NCBI GenBank assembly: GCA_946894095.1
Contig: OX335645.2
Coordinates: 20,173,001 to 20,237,000, forward strand
Direction of reading: 5' to 3'
DNA length: 64,000 nucleotides
Source of the DNA: Incurvaria masculella
Taxonomy: Eukaryota > Arthropoda > Insecta > Lepidoptera > Incurvariidae
Position 1 is the first letter of the stretch. Every line of letters starts with the position of its first letter. This document shows, in pieces, positions 1 through 11,228 of the stretch. The notes under the pieces are model-generated. The model did not search any database, was not told the DNA's origin, and saw only the letters and a list, made by a program, of their open reading frames with translations. The position numbers were made by a program, and so were the translations under genes.

Positions 1-180
1 ATAGAATGTAATGCATTTCAGAAATAAGACTGTGCAGAAAATATTTGAGAAGGAGTGCACTCAAATCTTTCGTGAATATTTCAGCCCTCGATTACTGCCT
101 CACTGCAGCCTGACTCGATTTGAAAAAGGAATGATATTCCTGTGGCGCAGCGATTTATTGCAGTCAGATTTCCCCTGGTA

Positions 181-285
181 GGGGCAGGCAGGAATACGCG
201 GGAGCAGGCGGGAATAGGCGGGAGCACACGGGAGCAGGCGGGAACACTCGGGAGCAGGCGGGAGCAGGCGAGAGCAGGAGGGCGA
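181..285 (+). repeat. G-rich minisatellite (GGGAGCAGGCG-like units)
   Basis: Tandem, imperfect 11-12 bp units of the form GGGAGCAGGCG, alternating with GGAAYRC spacers. It is read through by a short open frame, but that frame is repeat-coded and I do not call it a gene. The flanking DNA shows no recognisable feature. Confidence 0.75.
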
Positions 286-420
286 AGCAGGCTGCTGCGG
301 TTTTTGCGCTCCGAAAGGAAGCCGGCCTTACGCTTACAATTTTTAATTCAATTAAGGCTCCACAAGACGCTAACCTCTAATATTTTGAGGTTATTTTTAT
401 GTTATCTTAACGTCCGTTAA

Positions 421-1304
421 GAATAAACACCCGTAGACTATTGTCTAGTGTATGACCGTGAAACTGTTTTAAAGCGTTTCTTATATTCTTTAAAAAACAT
501 ATGTTTGTAAACACATATTCACTAGGTTTTTACTAGGTTTTCAAGCCGGCACTGAGAAACTATAAATGATTTAGAAAAATAATGTTTTATGGTATTAGAT
601 CAAATTCGCCCGGAACATAAATTTACAATTGTAACCCCCAGAACTCAGTCACGGTGACTGCCTCTCTTGTTAATGGCCTTTGTTTACATGATGCACCGTC
701 TAATAGAGATTACGTTCTAAGTTTGTGAAAGCGCAAATGCACGGCACCATGCTGCATAAATATCCCAAATAACATCAATTCCACCTTGTCATCTGTCAGC
801 CACGTTAATGCGAAATGACGCAGCTCAAACAAGCGTGATTCATGTGGTCGTAACGCGGCACATCACTGGTTTATAGAGGCAGTGATTAACTTACATGCAA
901 CAATTATGGCGCTTTTACAACACATTGATAGCCATCACACATAATTTAACTTCGATTACATATAGGGTGCCCGGAGACGGCTTTTGCTGAAATAATTTAC
1001 GGGACATTTACACTTCAATCAAATTATTATCAATAGTAATTAGATAGTAATTCCAACGGTGATTAAAAAAACTAAATTATTTGGCCCGTAGCTTAGTTAT
1101 TTAGTATTCAGGCTATACAGCGTGTCGTAATGGCCAGCACATTAAATTTAGTAAATGATTTTTCGGACTGAGACAAACAAAAAAGTTTAATAACTTGTTG
1201 CTGAATATCATCTAAGTAAAAAGTTAGACTTTCTATACAAAGTAATTCAATAATTTAGTGTAAAAATAATCGAATGTTCCGTAAGAACGTGGGAACGTTA
1301 CATG
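421..1304. other. Non-coding, nothing recognised
   Basis: AT-rich DNA with frequent stops on both strands. I see no exon, RNA gene or element that I can name here. Confidence 0.5.
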
Positions 1305-1410
1305 TACTTGGACATGGATGGCTATATTACACCTACTGTCGTGACATTAGCATGACTCGCCACGTGGATCTAGGTTCCTTGCCAAGACCTTCCTTATGCA
1401 GTCACAACGT
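1305..1410 (-). mobile_element. SINE body remnant
   Basis: A diverged copy of the SINE 3' body found repeatedly in this window. Read on the + strand it gives GGACATGGATGGCTA, then an ACCTACTGTCRTGA-like stretch, then AAGACCTTCCTTATG, in the same order as the better copy at 34,490-34,876. The promoter head is missing. Confidence 0.55.
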
Positions 1411-1741
1411 CGCGTCAAATTACACTAGACGAAAACATAAATTTCAAAAAACTATATCTCGGTAACTCGACACTTTAGGGGAAAATAAATATAAACTTTT
1501 TTGCCTCGGAAAAACATGAGGATTACGTCGGCGAAATTAATGTACTGGACGTTACGACACTCTGTATGTATTTTCTAAAGTGAAAATTTAAAAAATGCCA
1601 GCCAGTAACAATGTTTGTAGAAAAATTCTTCTTCGCTGTCATTATTGAATACGCTGAATGGTAAAATAGGACCAAGTCCAAGCGCAATGTCATGTATATG
1701 ATTGATAAATAAAAAAAAAATGTCTCTACTATCGAACATAA

Positions 1742-2220
1742 CAGAGTCGTTACCCTATCAATTCCCCAAATACGGGCGATAACTGTTCCCATGCCCTTAA
1801 TTTTCTGCTATGTTTTTAAAATTTTGCCTTCTAAAATATATTAAAGAAATCTATATCTGTATGTTTTAATTTTTTAAATATACCTTTTAAATTGGAATAT
1901 ATTAGCTAATAAACATTGGAAAAAAGTTGTCTTTTTTACGCTTAATTTCTTTTTTTTAGTGAAAAATACAGATATTTACAAATAAAATCAAAGCATACTG
2001 ACATAGAATAAAGCTTTCTCAAGTGATATACAAAATTTGATCTCTGACAGATGAATCAAATCTGACAACGTTTAAGGGTAGGGAAACGTTAGGGCCTGGA
2101 AGACGATTTCGGTATTTTAGTGGCAGTCGCCGTGCAAGATTGTGCCTTGGCCAATGGACAAAGAATGCATTTTTTAAAATTTCCAAATCTTAGATTTCCT
2201 GTGACGACAGCCATTGTTAT
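1742..2220. repeat. Dispersed ~480-bp repeat, copy 1
   Basis: Matches 52,072-52,517 in the same orientation over essentially its whole length. Shared anchors include AGAGTCGTTACCCTA, GTAGGGAAACGTTA, CCTGGAAGACGATTTC and AAGAATGCATTT. The element has no coding capacity that I can see. Its class is unknown. Confidence 0.75.
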
Positions 2221-2384
2221 ATCTTTATCAAACATTCATTTTATGTGAAGCAAGACATATGGTTTAAGCCAATCTTCATCTCAAAGGTGCCCGAATACAG
2301 TGAAGGCCGGCCAGGTATTTCTTCTTTAGATAACTTTTAAAGGAAATCATTTGGAGTAAATATCTCGACTGGTTTTTTATGTAA

Positions 2385-2462
2385 CTTGACATGGATGGCT
2401 ACTAAAACCTTTCTCTTTCTGAGTTGGATAAGTGCATTTCGTCACGAATACTATTCCATGGT
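2385..2462 (-). mobile_element. SINE fragment (body end fused to tRNA-proximal segment)
   Basis: The + strand reads ACTTGACATGGATGGCTA (SINE 3' end). It then runs into CTTTCTCTTTCTGAGTTGGATA and GTGCATTTCGTCACGAAT, which are the reverse complement of the tRNA-proximal segment in the copies at 17.6 kb and 22.4 kb. The middle of the SINE is missing and the two parts are inverted relative to each other. Confidence 0.5.
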
Positions 2463-2477
2463 CCGGAATTCATATAA

Positions 2478-2650
2478 AACTTGTTGTTATAGCGTCAAAA
2501 TAAATACATACTCTGTGAACATTTCAGCTGCCTACCTATTACGGATCATGAGATACAGCCCTGTGACAGACGGACGGACGGACGGACAGCGCAGGCTTAG
2601 TAATAAATAGGGTTCCGTTGGGACCCTTTGGGTACGGAACCCTAACAAGT
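2478..2650 (+). repeat. Interspersed repeat with (GACG)n core, partial
   Basis: A partial copy of a repeat family seen again at 14.3, 18.3, 35.5 and 41.9 kb. Order: a GTTATAGCGNCAAAATAAATA block, TTTCAGCTG, CATGAGATACAGCCCTGTGACAG, a GACG microsatellite, then AGGGTTCCGTT and CCCTTTGGGTACGGAACCCT. The outer CCGGCCAAGTGCGAGTCGG end is absent. The family is widespread in moths and butterflies as I know it; its transposition class is uncertain. Confidence 0.75.
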
Positions 2651-2699
2651 ATATTTTCATGATTAGAAACAGGAAATACCTCTAGATAAAAATGTTAGC

Positions 2700-3040
2700 A
2701 GTAATGTCAGGCCGGTGAATGCGCATCACCTCCCACTTTGTCGTGCAGCGGTGGCTCCGTCGCTACATTATGAGACAATAAGCCCAGCCATAGTTCATAA
2801 AGCTTCCCAGTAATGTGGCCACTCCTTTGATTGGCCGGCATGGAGTATCGGGGCGGGGCAGGGCTGGAGCGGGGCAACCGAGGCACGGGTTATTGAAAGT
2901 GCAGTTATCCATCCCGATGATTCGAGCCACATTAGCAGACATGCGAATCCTATATAGACGGAATTGTGATAAGTTTGGTTGACTGTCACGTCTTCGAGAA
3001 TGCTCGCTCAGTCCGACACGGCTCGGCACTGGCAATAATT
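2700..3040. other. GC-rich non-coding patch
   Basis: A GC-rich stretch inside AT-rich DNA, with GGGGCGGGGC-type runs and a TATATA near 2,951 on the + strand. No splice-flanked open frame with family similarity is visible. It could be a regulatory island; nothing decides it. Confidence 0.25.
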
Positions 3041-3057
3041 ACAAAATAAACATGCAA

Positions 3058-3116
3058 ACTGATCTACATGTATTGTGCGACAAGTAATTTTACTAAACAC
3101 ATAACTTTTAGCTTGT
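3058..3116. repeat. 59-bp perfect direct duplication, copy 1
   Basis: Identical to 5,587-5,645 over 59 bp (begins ACTGATCTACATGTATTGTG, ends TTTTAGCTTGT). At the second copy a 5S-headed SINE begins immediately after the shared block. Confidence 0.8.
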
Positions 3117-3454
3117 TTTGATTTGTTTTTCAAGATGTCAATGCTCAATACTCATTTATTCGCATAAAAAGTATGCAAGTCAAGATTTAATATTTTTTTA
3201 AATGCTCTAAAATGGAGAAAATAAACATTAAATCAAAATAAACCCACCAATTTATTACATTATACAATTTATATGATACGAAAGCATGTCGCGTAAATTT
3301 ATTTTATGAAATACGTATTTTTTTTCTTAGAATTACTTGCGTCAAGATCAAGTTACATATTGTATTATTATTTAATTCATTTATTTTAGTTATATTATTT
3401 CTTATTATGTAGTAAATTAGGATTTAGTAAATTGTTTATATACTAGTAAAGTAC

Positions 3455-3590
3455 CTGGCCGGCCGGCATGGTTTTCGCAGCCCCTGTGAAAGTCCGAAAG
3501 CCCATGGGCGCCGTCGGGCGCCTTTTTAGTGAGGTCCTGGCGTGCGCCATATGCCGCGCTTAAAAAAAAAATAAATAAATAAAATTAAAA
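3455..3590 (+). mobile_element. GC-rich hairpin block with A-rich tail (probable retroelement 3' end)
   Basis: A GGCCGGCCGGC palindrome and a GGGCGCCGTCGGGCGCC inverted repeat are followed by an A-rich tail of (AAAT)n type near 3,562-3,590. A structured GC-rich 3' end followed by a simple A-rich tail is typical of a 5'-truncated non-LTR insertion. No coding part remains, so the clade is not known. Confidence 0.4.
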
Positions 3591-4225
3591 TCCAACACAT
3601 GGGGTCTGTTTGTCCCACTATAACTTCAGAACCATTGATGACATTTTGATACGGTTTTTTATATCAACGTACAGCTCGCTCATTCTTATTACCATCACGC
3701 TAAACTGACCCAGGGATGAACAGTGTGATTAAATGTGAGCGAAGTCGGGGAAAAATCATCTGTTTCTCGTCAGAATTTAATGCGGGCGTAGCCGCGGACA
3801 TTAATTAATAGAGTTTATTTTAATTTTTTAAGGTAGAATGAAAATTTATTTGATTTATTTTAATTTTAATTTTAAGAAAATTCCTCTAACAACACAAAGG
3901 TCCTTTCGGAATGTGGTATCATGAGGAAATATTATGACACAATGCGAAGTCGGTCATCATCCATTTTCAGTAAATTTAGAAAACCTAACTAAAAAAACTA
4001 CGTAGTAAGTTGAGATACTGCCCTCTCAATGTACTGTGGCTGAAGCCGGCGCGGCCCAATTTACTTGAATGCGTCGCTTTGTTTGCGCTATGGGAAGGGT
4101 GTTTCGTTTTGCCTTATCCTATACCCACTCCCTTTACAAGTTTATTAGATTACAAAATGGCGACAGTGGCGTTTTTGCAAGCTTTGGCGGTTATGTCGCC
4201 TCAGAAAACCGAGTGGCGTTGAGCT

Positions 4226-4352
4226 CAGGACGTGTATTCTTGGCATTCGATCATTGCGGATTCAGTAGAGTTAACAGAAGAAGAATTTACTTTGACATTA
4301 CTGTTAACTCTACTGAATCCGCAATGACTGAATGCCAAGAATACACGCCCTG
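4226..4352. repeat. Long near-perfect hairpin (47-bp arms, 23-bp loop)
   Basis: The left arm 4,231-4,277 and right arm 4,301-4,347 are reverse complements with only two adjacent mismatches in 47 bp. Weaker pairing continues a few bases outside each arm. The loop is 4,278-4,300. The arms begin CGTGTATTCTTGGCATTC and meet at GAGTTAACAG/CTGTTAACTC. This is either a compact foldback MITE or a locus transcribing a hairpin RNA; the sequence alone does not separate these. Confidence 0.8.
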
Positions 4353-4439
4353 TACCTGGCTCTTCGGGAATAAGGCTACATTTTGGTTACTTAATGTGAT
4401 TTCAGACACCCATTTTCAGTATTTTTTACATGCAATTTA

Positions 4440-4915
4440 AGGGCCTGGTACTAGCCAAATCGCAAAGTTAGACGAGGCACCCCAAGTAAACTAACTAAGT
4501 CTGACGATTATAAGTGTCATCCTTACAATATATGATTCCTTGTCTAGGAATCGAATGATTTTCGTTAATGTATGTTTCCTTTTTCTATACAAAATACATT
4601 GCGGAAACGGTGTCCATTTCCGAACTTTTTTGACTAAATGTAGAAATCTAAAAGTAAATGGAATTTTTTGTTTATGCATATATGCTGTTTTTGCTTATAT
4701 ATAGAAATCGAATGACTTTCAGATTTCTAATGAGAAAAATCAACTTTTTTTATTTTTATTACTTTTTAAATAAATGATGGAATAAAAAAATATTAACAAT
4801 CCATTATCAGTCTGGAGTTCTATTTGGATTTGCTGAAGCGTTTCACTACATATTATTACATTTGTTAAAAAGTGCATTTGTATGGCGCGAGTAGTTGGCT
4901 AGTCCTAGCGCCTTA
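4440..4915. mobile_element. Possible MITE with imperfect terminal inverted repeats
   Basis: The left end AAGGGCCTGGTACTAGCCAAA resembles the reverse complement of the right end, TTGGCTAGTCCTAGCGCCTT. TTAA-like bases flank the two ends. The interior is non-coding. The inverted repeats are short and mismatched, so this is tentative. Confidence 0.35.
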
Positions 4916-5586
4916 ATCTAAAATATCAGTCATCATAGAGTTTCTGACTTTGCACCGAAAAGAGCATAAGCATATTAAACAGGTGTTTAGAATTAACTTG
5001 GTTCTTTGTGTGAGACCCTAAGGCTTAATAAATATCGAAATATAATCGAAAATATCGCAAAAAAAAACACTAACGAAAATGCAAAAAAAATCGAGTTAAA
5101 GAATCGGGGATGGTAGTTTTAGGGAAACCTTCAAATGTTAAAAGTAGGATTTTGTTATGTGCAGCAAATCAACCAAAATATTTTTCATAATATGACGACA
5201 ATATTTCGGTTTTTAGGCAGGTCGTCCCATTTCACATGTGGCGGACGAAGTCGCCGCACCCCCGCCATATTGTCGGTATGCATCGTAGTTTTGTGCAATA
5301 TTGTCTGAATGAAAAAAATAAGGTTGGATAGTTTTTTTTTCTGCAGAAATTCTGTCATAATGTTAATATAACCTTCAATTATGTCAGTATTTAGGGGTTT
5401 CACGGTACGCACTTGATAAAAATATATCCTAAAAATCGCGAACGTTCCAATTTCTTAATTGTATTAGAAATAAACACAAACAGCTGGCTACAGACTTCAA
5501 AGAGTTCCGCAACTTTGCAACATTCAACTTTCTACAACATTTCTACTATTAAATCACTTTGCTTACGATTAGTATAAACATTGAGG

Positions 5587-5645
5587 ACTGATCTACATGT
5601 ATTGTGCGACAAGTAATTTTACTAAACACATAACTTTTAGCTTGT
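5587..5645. repeat. 59-bp perfect direct duplication, copy 2
   Basis: Second copy of the block at 3,058-3,116. It is cut off at its 3' side by the SINE that starts at about 5,646. Confidence 0.8.
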
Positions 5646-6035
5646 CAGCCTCAGTGGCCCAGTGGCGCGACACTTCGGCGATCGCTCTCCGAAGTCAAGC
5701 AACGCAGGGTCCGGTCTGGTCTTGGATGGGTGACCATTCGACCGTTGAGAGAGGCTGGCCGTGGTTCGGATTCCACGTTAAGCTGTAGGTCCCCTTCCTT
5801 ACTTACTAGGTGGTAGGGTTTATCCCGCCCGGGTTGGTACCATCGCATTGGATGAACGATGGTCGAAGCGGCAATGAACATTGTCCGTGTTTTCCATCCA
5901 GTTCAATGTAGCCGTGCAATATAAGGAAGGTCCTGGCATGGCACCTAGTTCCCATGTGGTGTGTTGGGCTAATACCATGACAGAACTTGTGGTATTAGCC
6001 ATCCATGTCCAGTCACATAAAAAACAAAAATAAAA
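5646..6035 (+). mobile_element. Full-length SINE with 5S rRNA-derived promoter head
   Basis: The 5' part holds CGAAGTCAAGCAACGCAGGG and TCTTGGATGGGTGACC. These match the internal control region of 5S rRNA genes (box A AAGTTAAGC and box C GGATGGGTGACC, in the right order and spacing). The body then runs through GTAGGTCCCCTTCCTTACTT, GGATGAACGATGGTCGAAGC and GGTATTAGCCATCCATGTCC to an A-rich tail. It is almost identical to the opposite-strand copy at 34,490-34,876. A pol III-transcribed SINE of the 5S (SINE3-like) type is the straightforward reading. Confidence 0.8.
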
Positions 6036-6191
6036 AAATAAACGAAAATAAGAAAACTTACACTCCATGATACACTAAACACTAAATTACACTAAATGAT
6101 AGAGATATTAGCGAGTATTATCTATGCAATTATTTAAACGGAAATGGTATTGTATTACACTAAAGTTTTTGACTTAAGTACTATTATTCTG

Positions 6192-7352
6192 GGAGGCCAC
6201 GACATTTTAGGGAATGATAAGGTAAATGGCTGAAACTAGGTTCACAGGTTAGGGAACGACCCCCCGATGCCAAATATGCCGGTCTGCCTGCCTCAAGTGG
6301 TTGCGTTAGCTAGATATAGCACCTGAAAAACTCGTTATCATGACCAAAAAAAAATCATAACGTAAATGGCTGAAAACAGTATGGAGCTCAAATACTAGTT
6401 GTACTCATGTGAATTACGCAAAAACTGAACAAAAATTTGGTTGCGTTATGGAGCAATGCCCATTCAAAGATGCTTTATCGTGACCGAAAAAAAATCATAA
6501 TGTAAATGGCTGAAACCAGTATGGAATGCAACTACTAGTTGTACTCATGTGAATTACGCAAAAACTGAACAAATCTTTGGTTGCATTTCCTAGCTATATG
6601 CGAATGAAGTTACAGATATCACTTTAATTACATTCAAGTTTTTAATAAAATCATACCTAATGGTTATTTTTGCATGATTAATAAGCTATGAATATTTCCA
6701 AACAAACATTTTATTCATCATTAGGTACATATCAACATAATTTTAGCATCAGTTTTAAAAGTTAAAGTACTAAACTAAAGCTAGACTAGAGCCAAACACA
6801 TTTAATTATACATTTAAAATGTATTAATAATGTCACCACGGGGACATAATTTTTCGAAGATATTTAACATTTACATAGTGCGAAATCCCAAAATGTCAGA
6901 GTTAGGCAGGCGGGGATGCGAGGAGCGTTTGTTTTGGTCCGCGCTCGAGCAAACTCTGTGCGTCGCTTCCAGTAGATAAAATTCATACAATGCGATTCAA
7001 ATAAGAATAGGACAGAACTCGTGACTAACTTCACTCGAACTAGCTCGGAAAAGTACGATAGGCATGTCCAGACGCTTCAATATCAAAGCTTTTTTTTGAC
7101 GCTTTTTTTCATGCATCAGAATCGAGGTGTGATCCGAGTATACATGCATTGATTGATTGAGTAGTACATGCGTTTTCGTTTTTTTTATTGTGTAGCGTTT
7201 TTGCCTGGCCGTGACAGCGACACTAGACAAAACACAAATCACGCAGTGTAGGATGACATTAAGTGCCATTCACAGAATATGCAGTTGCATGAGAAGGGGG
7301 GCTGTACTTTGCATTTTCGGTTATCTGTTTTATGTATATTACATAGTTACAT
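6192..7352. repeat. Left arm of a 5-kb inverted-repeat (foldback) structure
   Basis: This 1.16-kb arm is the reverse complement of 10,133-11,228. The outer end is GAGGCCACGACATTTTAG, followed by GGTAAATGGCTGAAAC. The arm contains a subterminal direct repeat with a 139-bp period: AAATCATAAYGTAAATGGCT recurs at about 6,352 and 6,491, each followed by TAGTTGTACTCATGTGAATT. The inner end is ACATAGTTACAT. The structure could be one long-TIR DNA element or two head-to-head copies. Confidence 0.85.
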
Positions 7353-7501
7353 ATTTGTTATATAAGTTAACTTTTTAAGTTAAAGTTTAAGGTTGACTGG
7401 AAGAAATCACTTTTAGTGATAAGTCCGCCTTTGTGCAGTTTCGCTCTGTTAGATTTAATTGTTCTGTAAATCGTTTTTAATGTAATTCTCTCTTTCTGAA
7501 T

Positions 7502-7622
7502 GAATTTCTTTCTTTCTTTCTTTCTTAAGTTGCCGGTAAACTTAACATATATTTTCCCTAAAGAATTTCTTTCTTTCTTTCTTTCTTAAGTTGCCGGTAA
7601 ACTTAACATATATTTTCCCAAA
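7502..7622. repeat. Two tandem 61-bp units, each starting with (TTTC)n
   Basis: Two consecutive copies of a unit made of GAA(TTTC)n followed by TTAAGTTGCCGGTAAACTTA and ACATATATTTTCCC. The (GAAA)n microsatellite and its flank were duplicated together. It sits in the spacer of the large inverted repeat. Confidence 0.8.
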
Positions 7623-7959
7623 AGTTATTAGGCGTTTGCTGGTCCGATCTTGATTGATTAGAACACTTTTAAAATAGAAATGGTGAGAGGATTTCTTTTA
7701 ATTAACAGTACTCATATTGCACTTCGATTGACATATAATATTTCTACACGAGATAAGATAAAAGTAGTAACTTTAAACCAACAAACACTTCAGAAAGTCA
7801 CCTTAGTCTCGAACGTATAAGGTATTTTTTAAAATTTAAAGTCGACCAAGGTAAAGGAGGTAGAAATATGTTGGTTTAGTTGTTCACTGTTGTTCGACAT
7901 ATTATTTTACGTTTCCGAAAATTGTGTTCAGCTTACGCGTCGAGCTAACGTTACGTCCA

Positions 7960-8640
7960 CCACTCAGTGGACATCATTAGGATTCGCGACGCGACCTGGA
8001 GGATCTCTGACGCTTCGTCCAGTCAGATGTAAACTGCAGGTCGTCGGCTGCCAGATTGTAGTTGTGGCTTGGTTCAGCCGCAGATGAGGTTAGTGACGAA
8101 GAATTCCGTTCGGCAATGAAGTCATCTGTGCGAACTATGCTAACGGTGTCACTTTGCCTCAATGTTGGCAGCTGAACTCTTGTGTTGCCATATTTCGCCA
8201 GTAACGGAGACCAAGACTATCGTCTCTGTTAAAGTTGGAATGCCTTGTAATTTCTATCGATTCTTAAACCAAGCGTGGTATGTATTGTTTTTCTATATTT
8301 ATCGTTTCAGCTTGGTCGAAGCGAATCCAATGGTTATTTCTATTATTCAAGGCATGCTCACAGAACGCCGTCTTGTGGAACTTATTGTTTTTAAGTGGCT
8401 TGATGTGTTATCCTGTTCTGGTTTGAACGCTCCGTTTTGTCTGGCCAATGTAACTTTTTTCACAGCTGCTTGGTACTTTGTAGACTCCTGGGTCCTGTAG
8501 AGGGTTTCTGTCTTTCACCGATCTAAGCATGGAAGAGATTGTTGTGAGAGGTTTGAAAAAAATTTTTTTATTCCAATTTGCTAAAGAACCTTCCTATGCG
8601 ATCAGTTATCCCTCGCACGTATGGGAGTTATGCGCACTGT
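7960..8640 (-). pseudogene. Decayed Penelope-like element: GIY-YIG endonuclease region
   Basis: Read on the minus strand, 8,640 to 8,190 gives [13 protein letters not shown], then a linker, then [20 protein letters not shown] (GIY-YIG endonuclease), then FCEHALNN, HWIRFDQAE and ESIEITRHSNFNRDD. This is the order found in the C-terminus of Penelope-like retroelements. Frameshifts and stops interrupt it. A minus-strand open stretch continues to about 7,977 and may be the C-terminal tail. It differs clearly from the copy at 26-27 kb, so two families are present. No reverse transcriptase core is recognisable upstream. Confidence 0.75.
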
Positions 8641-9054
8641 CTTCGAACCTGAGTCCTCAGCAAATCCTTGGCACGATTCTTGTAGTCATGTAGATGATGT
8701 CCACAGCGTGGTGGCTGAACGAGACGCTATTACCACCGGCACCGAAACCTCAGTTGGGACCATAACCCCAGTAGGTCTTGCCGCCTCAGCATATCGCTTC
8801 TGTACTCGGTGTGTGCCACGTGAGATGTCCACTTCTTATTTTCCTGATAGGTACCGGAGCTATAATGCATGCTCACCGGCTGAAACCGAAGCCTAACGTT
8901 TCAATCCATGCTCGCGACGACCATTAGCCTAACTCCCATATCCGTGCCGGAGTTGTTTCTTTGGGACATTAAAAAATAATGCATCCCTGCATTCCATGAC
9001 CTAGAATCAAGGCAAGTTAATTGGGGCAACTTGCCTGAATATAGGTCATGAGCA

Positions 9055-9150
9055 TAAGGAAGGTCCTGGCATGGTAACTAGTTCCCATGTAGTGTTTTAG
9101 GCTAATATCGGACGGTCAGTTTGGTATTAGCCATCCAATGTCAAGTTACG
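9055..9150 (+). mobile_element. 5'-truncated SINE body
   Basis: Begins at AAGGAAGGTCCTGGCATGG and ends at GGTATTAGCCATCCAATGTC, matching the 3' third of the SINE at 5,646-6,035. The promoter head is missing. The rest of the surrounding spacer (8,640-10,132) shows no gene that I recognise. Confidence 0.65.
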
Positions 9151-10132
9151 TATGTAATAAAAAACTAAGGTCGCTCTCTACGCTCGGAGTAGGCAGCCCG
9201 AACATGATATGCTTGCCGGACAACAGCATCAGAGCAGTTACCCACTGCTGCTGGTACAAAGCCGCGGGTCAAATATCGAAGCCGATGGTGGGCGCACTCC
9301 CTACGCCTATGACAGCCTAGTCCACAAGCCCGAACCGATACATTTCAAATTATAGGGGCCCTGGGGGAATTTATGTTCCAAATACCGGAATGAAGATCGC
9401 GGTGTAACTTCTTAGGCTGTATGTGGCAAGCTGCACTCACGTCTCACAATCAGGGAAACTTGGAAAAGGTCTCACTTGAGGCGTTACCCGTGTTTAGATG
9501 TGGTGCATCGCGGATTTCGTTATCATTTTGTATCAAGCATCTAAAGGTTAGGCGCCTGGAGAAACTGCCTGTTCGTCTTATATTAGGGCTGTCCCTGCAC
9601 CGGTATAAGTAAGAACGTATACGAAATTTCGCAAAGGACCTTCAAAGCATTGCAGCGGAGATTTTCCGGGTTTTTTGTGGGCCTGTGTTCAACCCACGTT
9701 TATCAGAGACTGACTCTTTTCGCTGCCGCTCTGGTTCCTCCTCGAAACCTTAATATTGCAATTATTTTACCAATATCCCAGTGTTCTAATGTCACACCAA
9801 AGATAATATTTTATTCACCTTTATTTCATTTTACAAAGTTACAGGAGAAACAACAGCAACGGAATATACAATGCGATTCAAAAAAGAATAGGACAGGGAC
9901 CACCGCCATTTTAAATGTCAAACTGCGAAAGCCAATTAATTTCAGTATGGCGTGCAAAAAAGTTTCTGAAAAAATATCGAATTAATATTTAGAAAAAATA
10001 ATTAGTTTTAATTAAATATTATTTGAAGAACAGAGATTAAAAAAATATTCAACAACGCTATAATAAACAAAATTAACCAATAAAACAACTAAACTAAGGC
10101 ACTTTTGAGGACATCCGACACAAACTAACCAG

Positions 10133-11228
10133 ATGTAACTATGTAATATATATAAAACAGATAACCGAAAATGCAAAGTACAGCCCTCCTACTCATGTAA
10201 CTGCATATTCTGTAAATGGCACTCAATGTCATCCTACACTGCGTAGATTTGTGTTTTGTCTAGTGTCGCTGTCACGGCAGAAAGGCTACACAATAAAAAA
10301 AGGAAAATCATGTACACGCATATACTCGGATCACACCTCGATTCTGATGCATGAGTGCCGACCGTACTTTTCCGAGCTAATTCAAGTGAAATTAGTCGCT
10401 AGCCCTGTCCTAGTCTTATTTGAATCGCATTGTATGTCTTGTATCTGCTGGCGGCGACGCGCAGAGTTTACTCGAGCGCGGACCAAAACAAACGCTCCTC
10501 GCATCCCCGCCTGCCTAACTCTGACATTTTGGGATTTCGCACTATATATATGTTAAATATCTCCAAAAAATAATGTCCCCGTGGTGACATTATTAATACA
10601 TTTTAAATGTATAATTAAATGTGTTTGGCTCTAGTCTAGCTTTAGTCTAGTATTTTAACTTTTAAAACAGATGCTAAAATGATGTTGGTATGTACCTAAT
10701 GATGAATAAAATGTTTGTTTGGAAATATTCATACCTATTAATCATGCAAAAATAACCAGTAGGTATGATTTTATTAAAAACTTGAATGCAATGAAAGTGA
10801 TATCTGTAACTTCATTCGCATATTGCTAGGAAATGCAACCAAAGATTTGTTCAGTTTTTGCTTAATTCACATGAGTACAACTAGTAGTTGCATTCCATAC
10901 TGGTTTCAGCTATTTACATTATGATTTTTTTTCGGTCATGATAAAGTATCTTTGAATGGGCATTGCTCCATAACGCAACTAAATGTTTGTTCAGTTTTTG
11001 CGTAATTCACATGAGTACAACTAGTATTTGCGCTCCATACTGTTTTCAGCCATTTACGTTATGATTTTTTTTTGGTCATGATAACGAGTTTTTCAGGCGC
11101 TATATCTAGCTAACGCAACCACTTGAGGCAGGCAGACCGGCATATTTGGCATCGGGGGGTCGTTCCCTAACCTGTGAACCTAGTTTCAGCCATTTACCTT
11201 ATCATTCCCTAAAATGTCGTGACCTCAT
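10133..11228. repeat. Right arm of the 5-kb inverted-repeat structure
   Basis: Reverse complement of 6,192-7,352, running from ATGTAACTATGTAATATA at the inner end to AATGTCGTGACCTC at the outer end. It keeps the same subterminal repeats and CAGGCAGACCGGCATATTTG. The arms differ by scattered substitutions and small indels, so they are not a recent assembly artefact of one identical sequence. Confidence 0.85.

Noticed and set aside
2763..3035. Minus-strand gene in the GC-rich patch
   Set aside because: Two overlapping frames of similar length, neither with similarity or splice sites.
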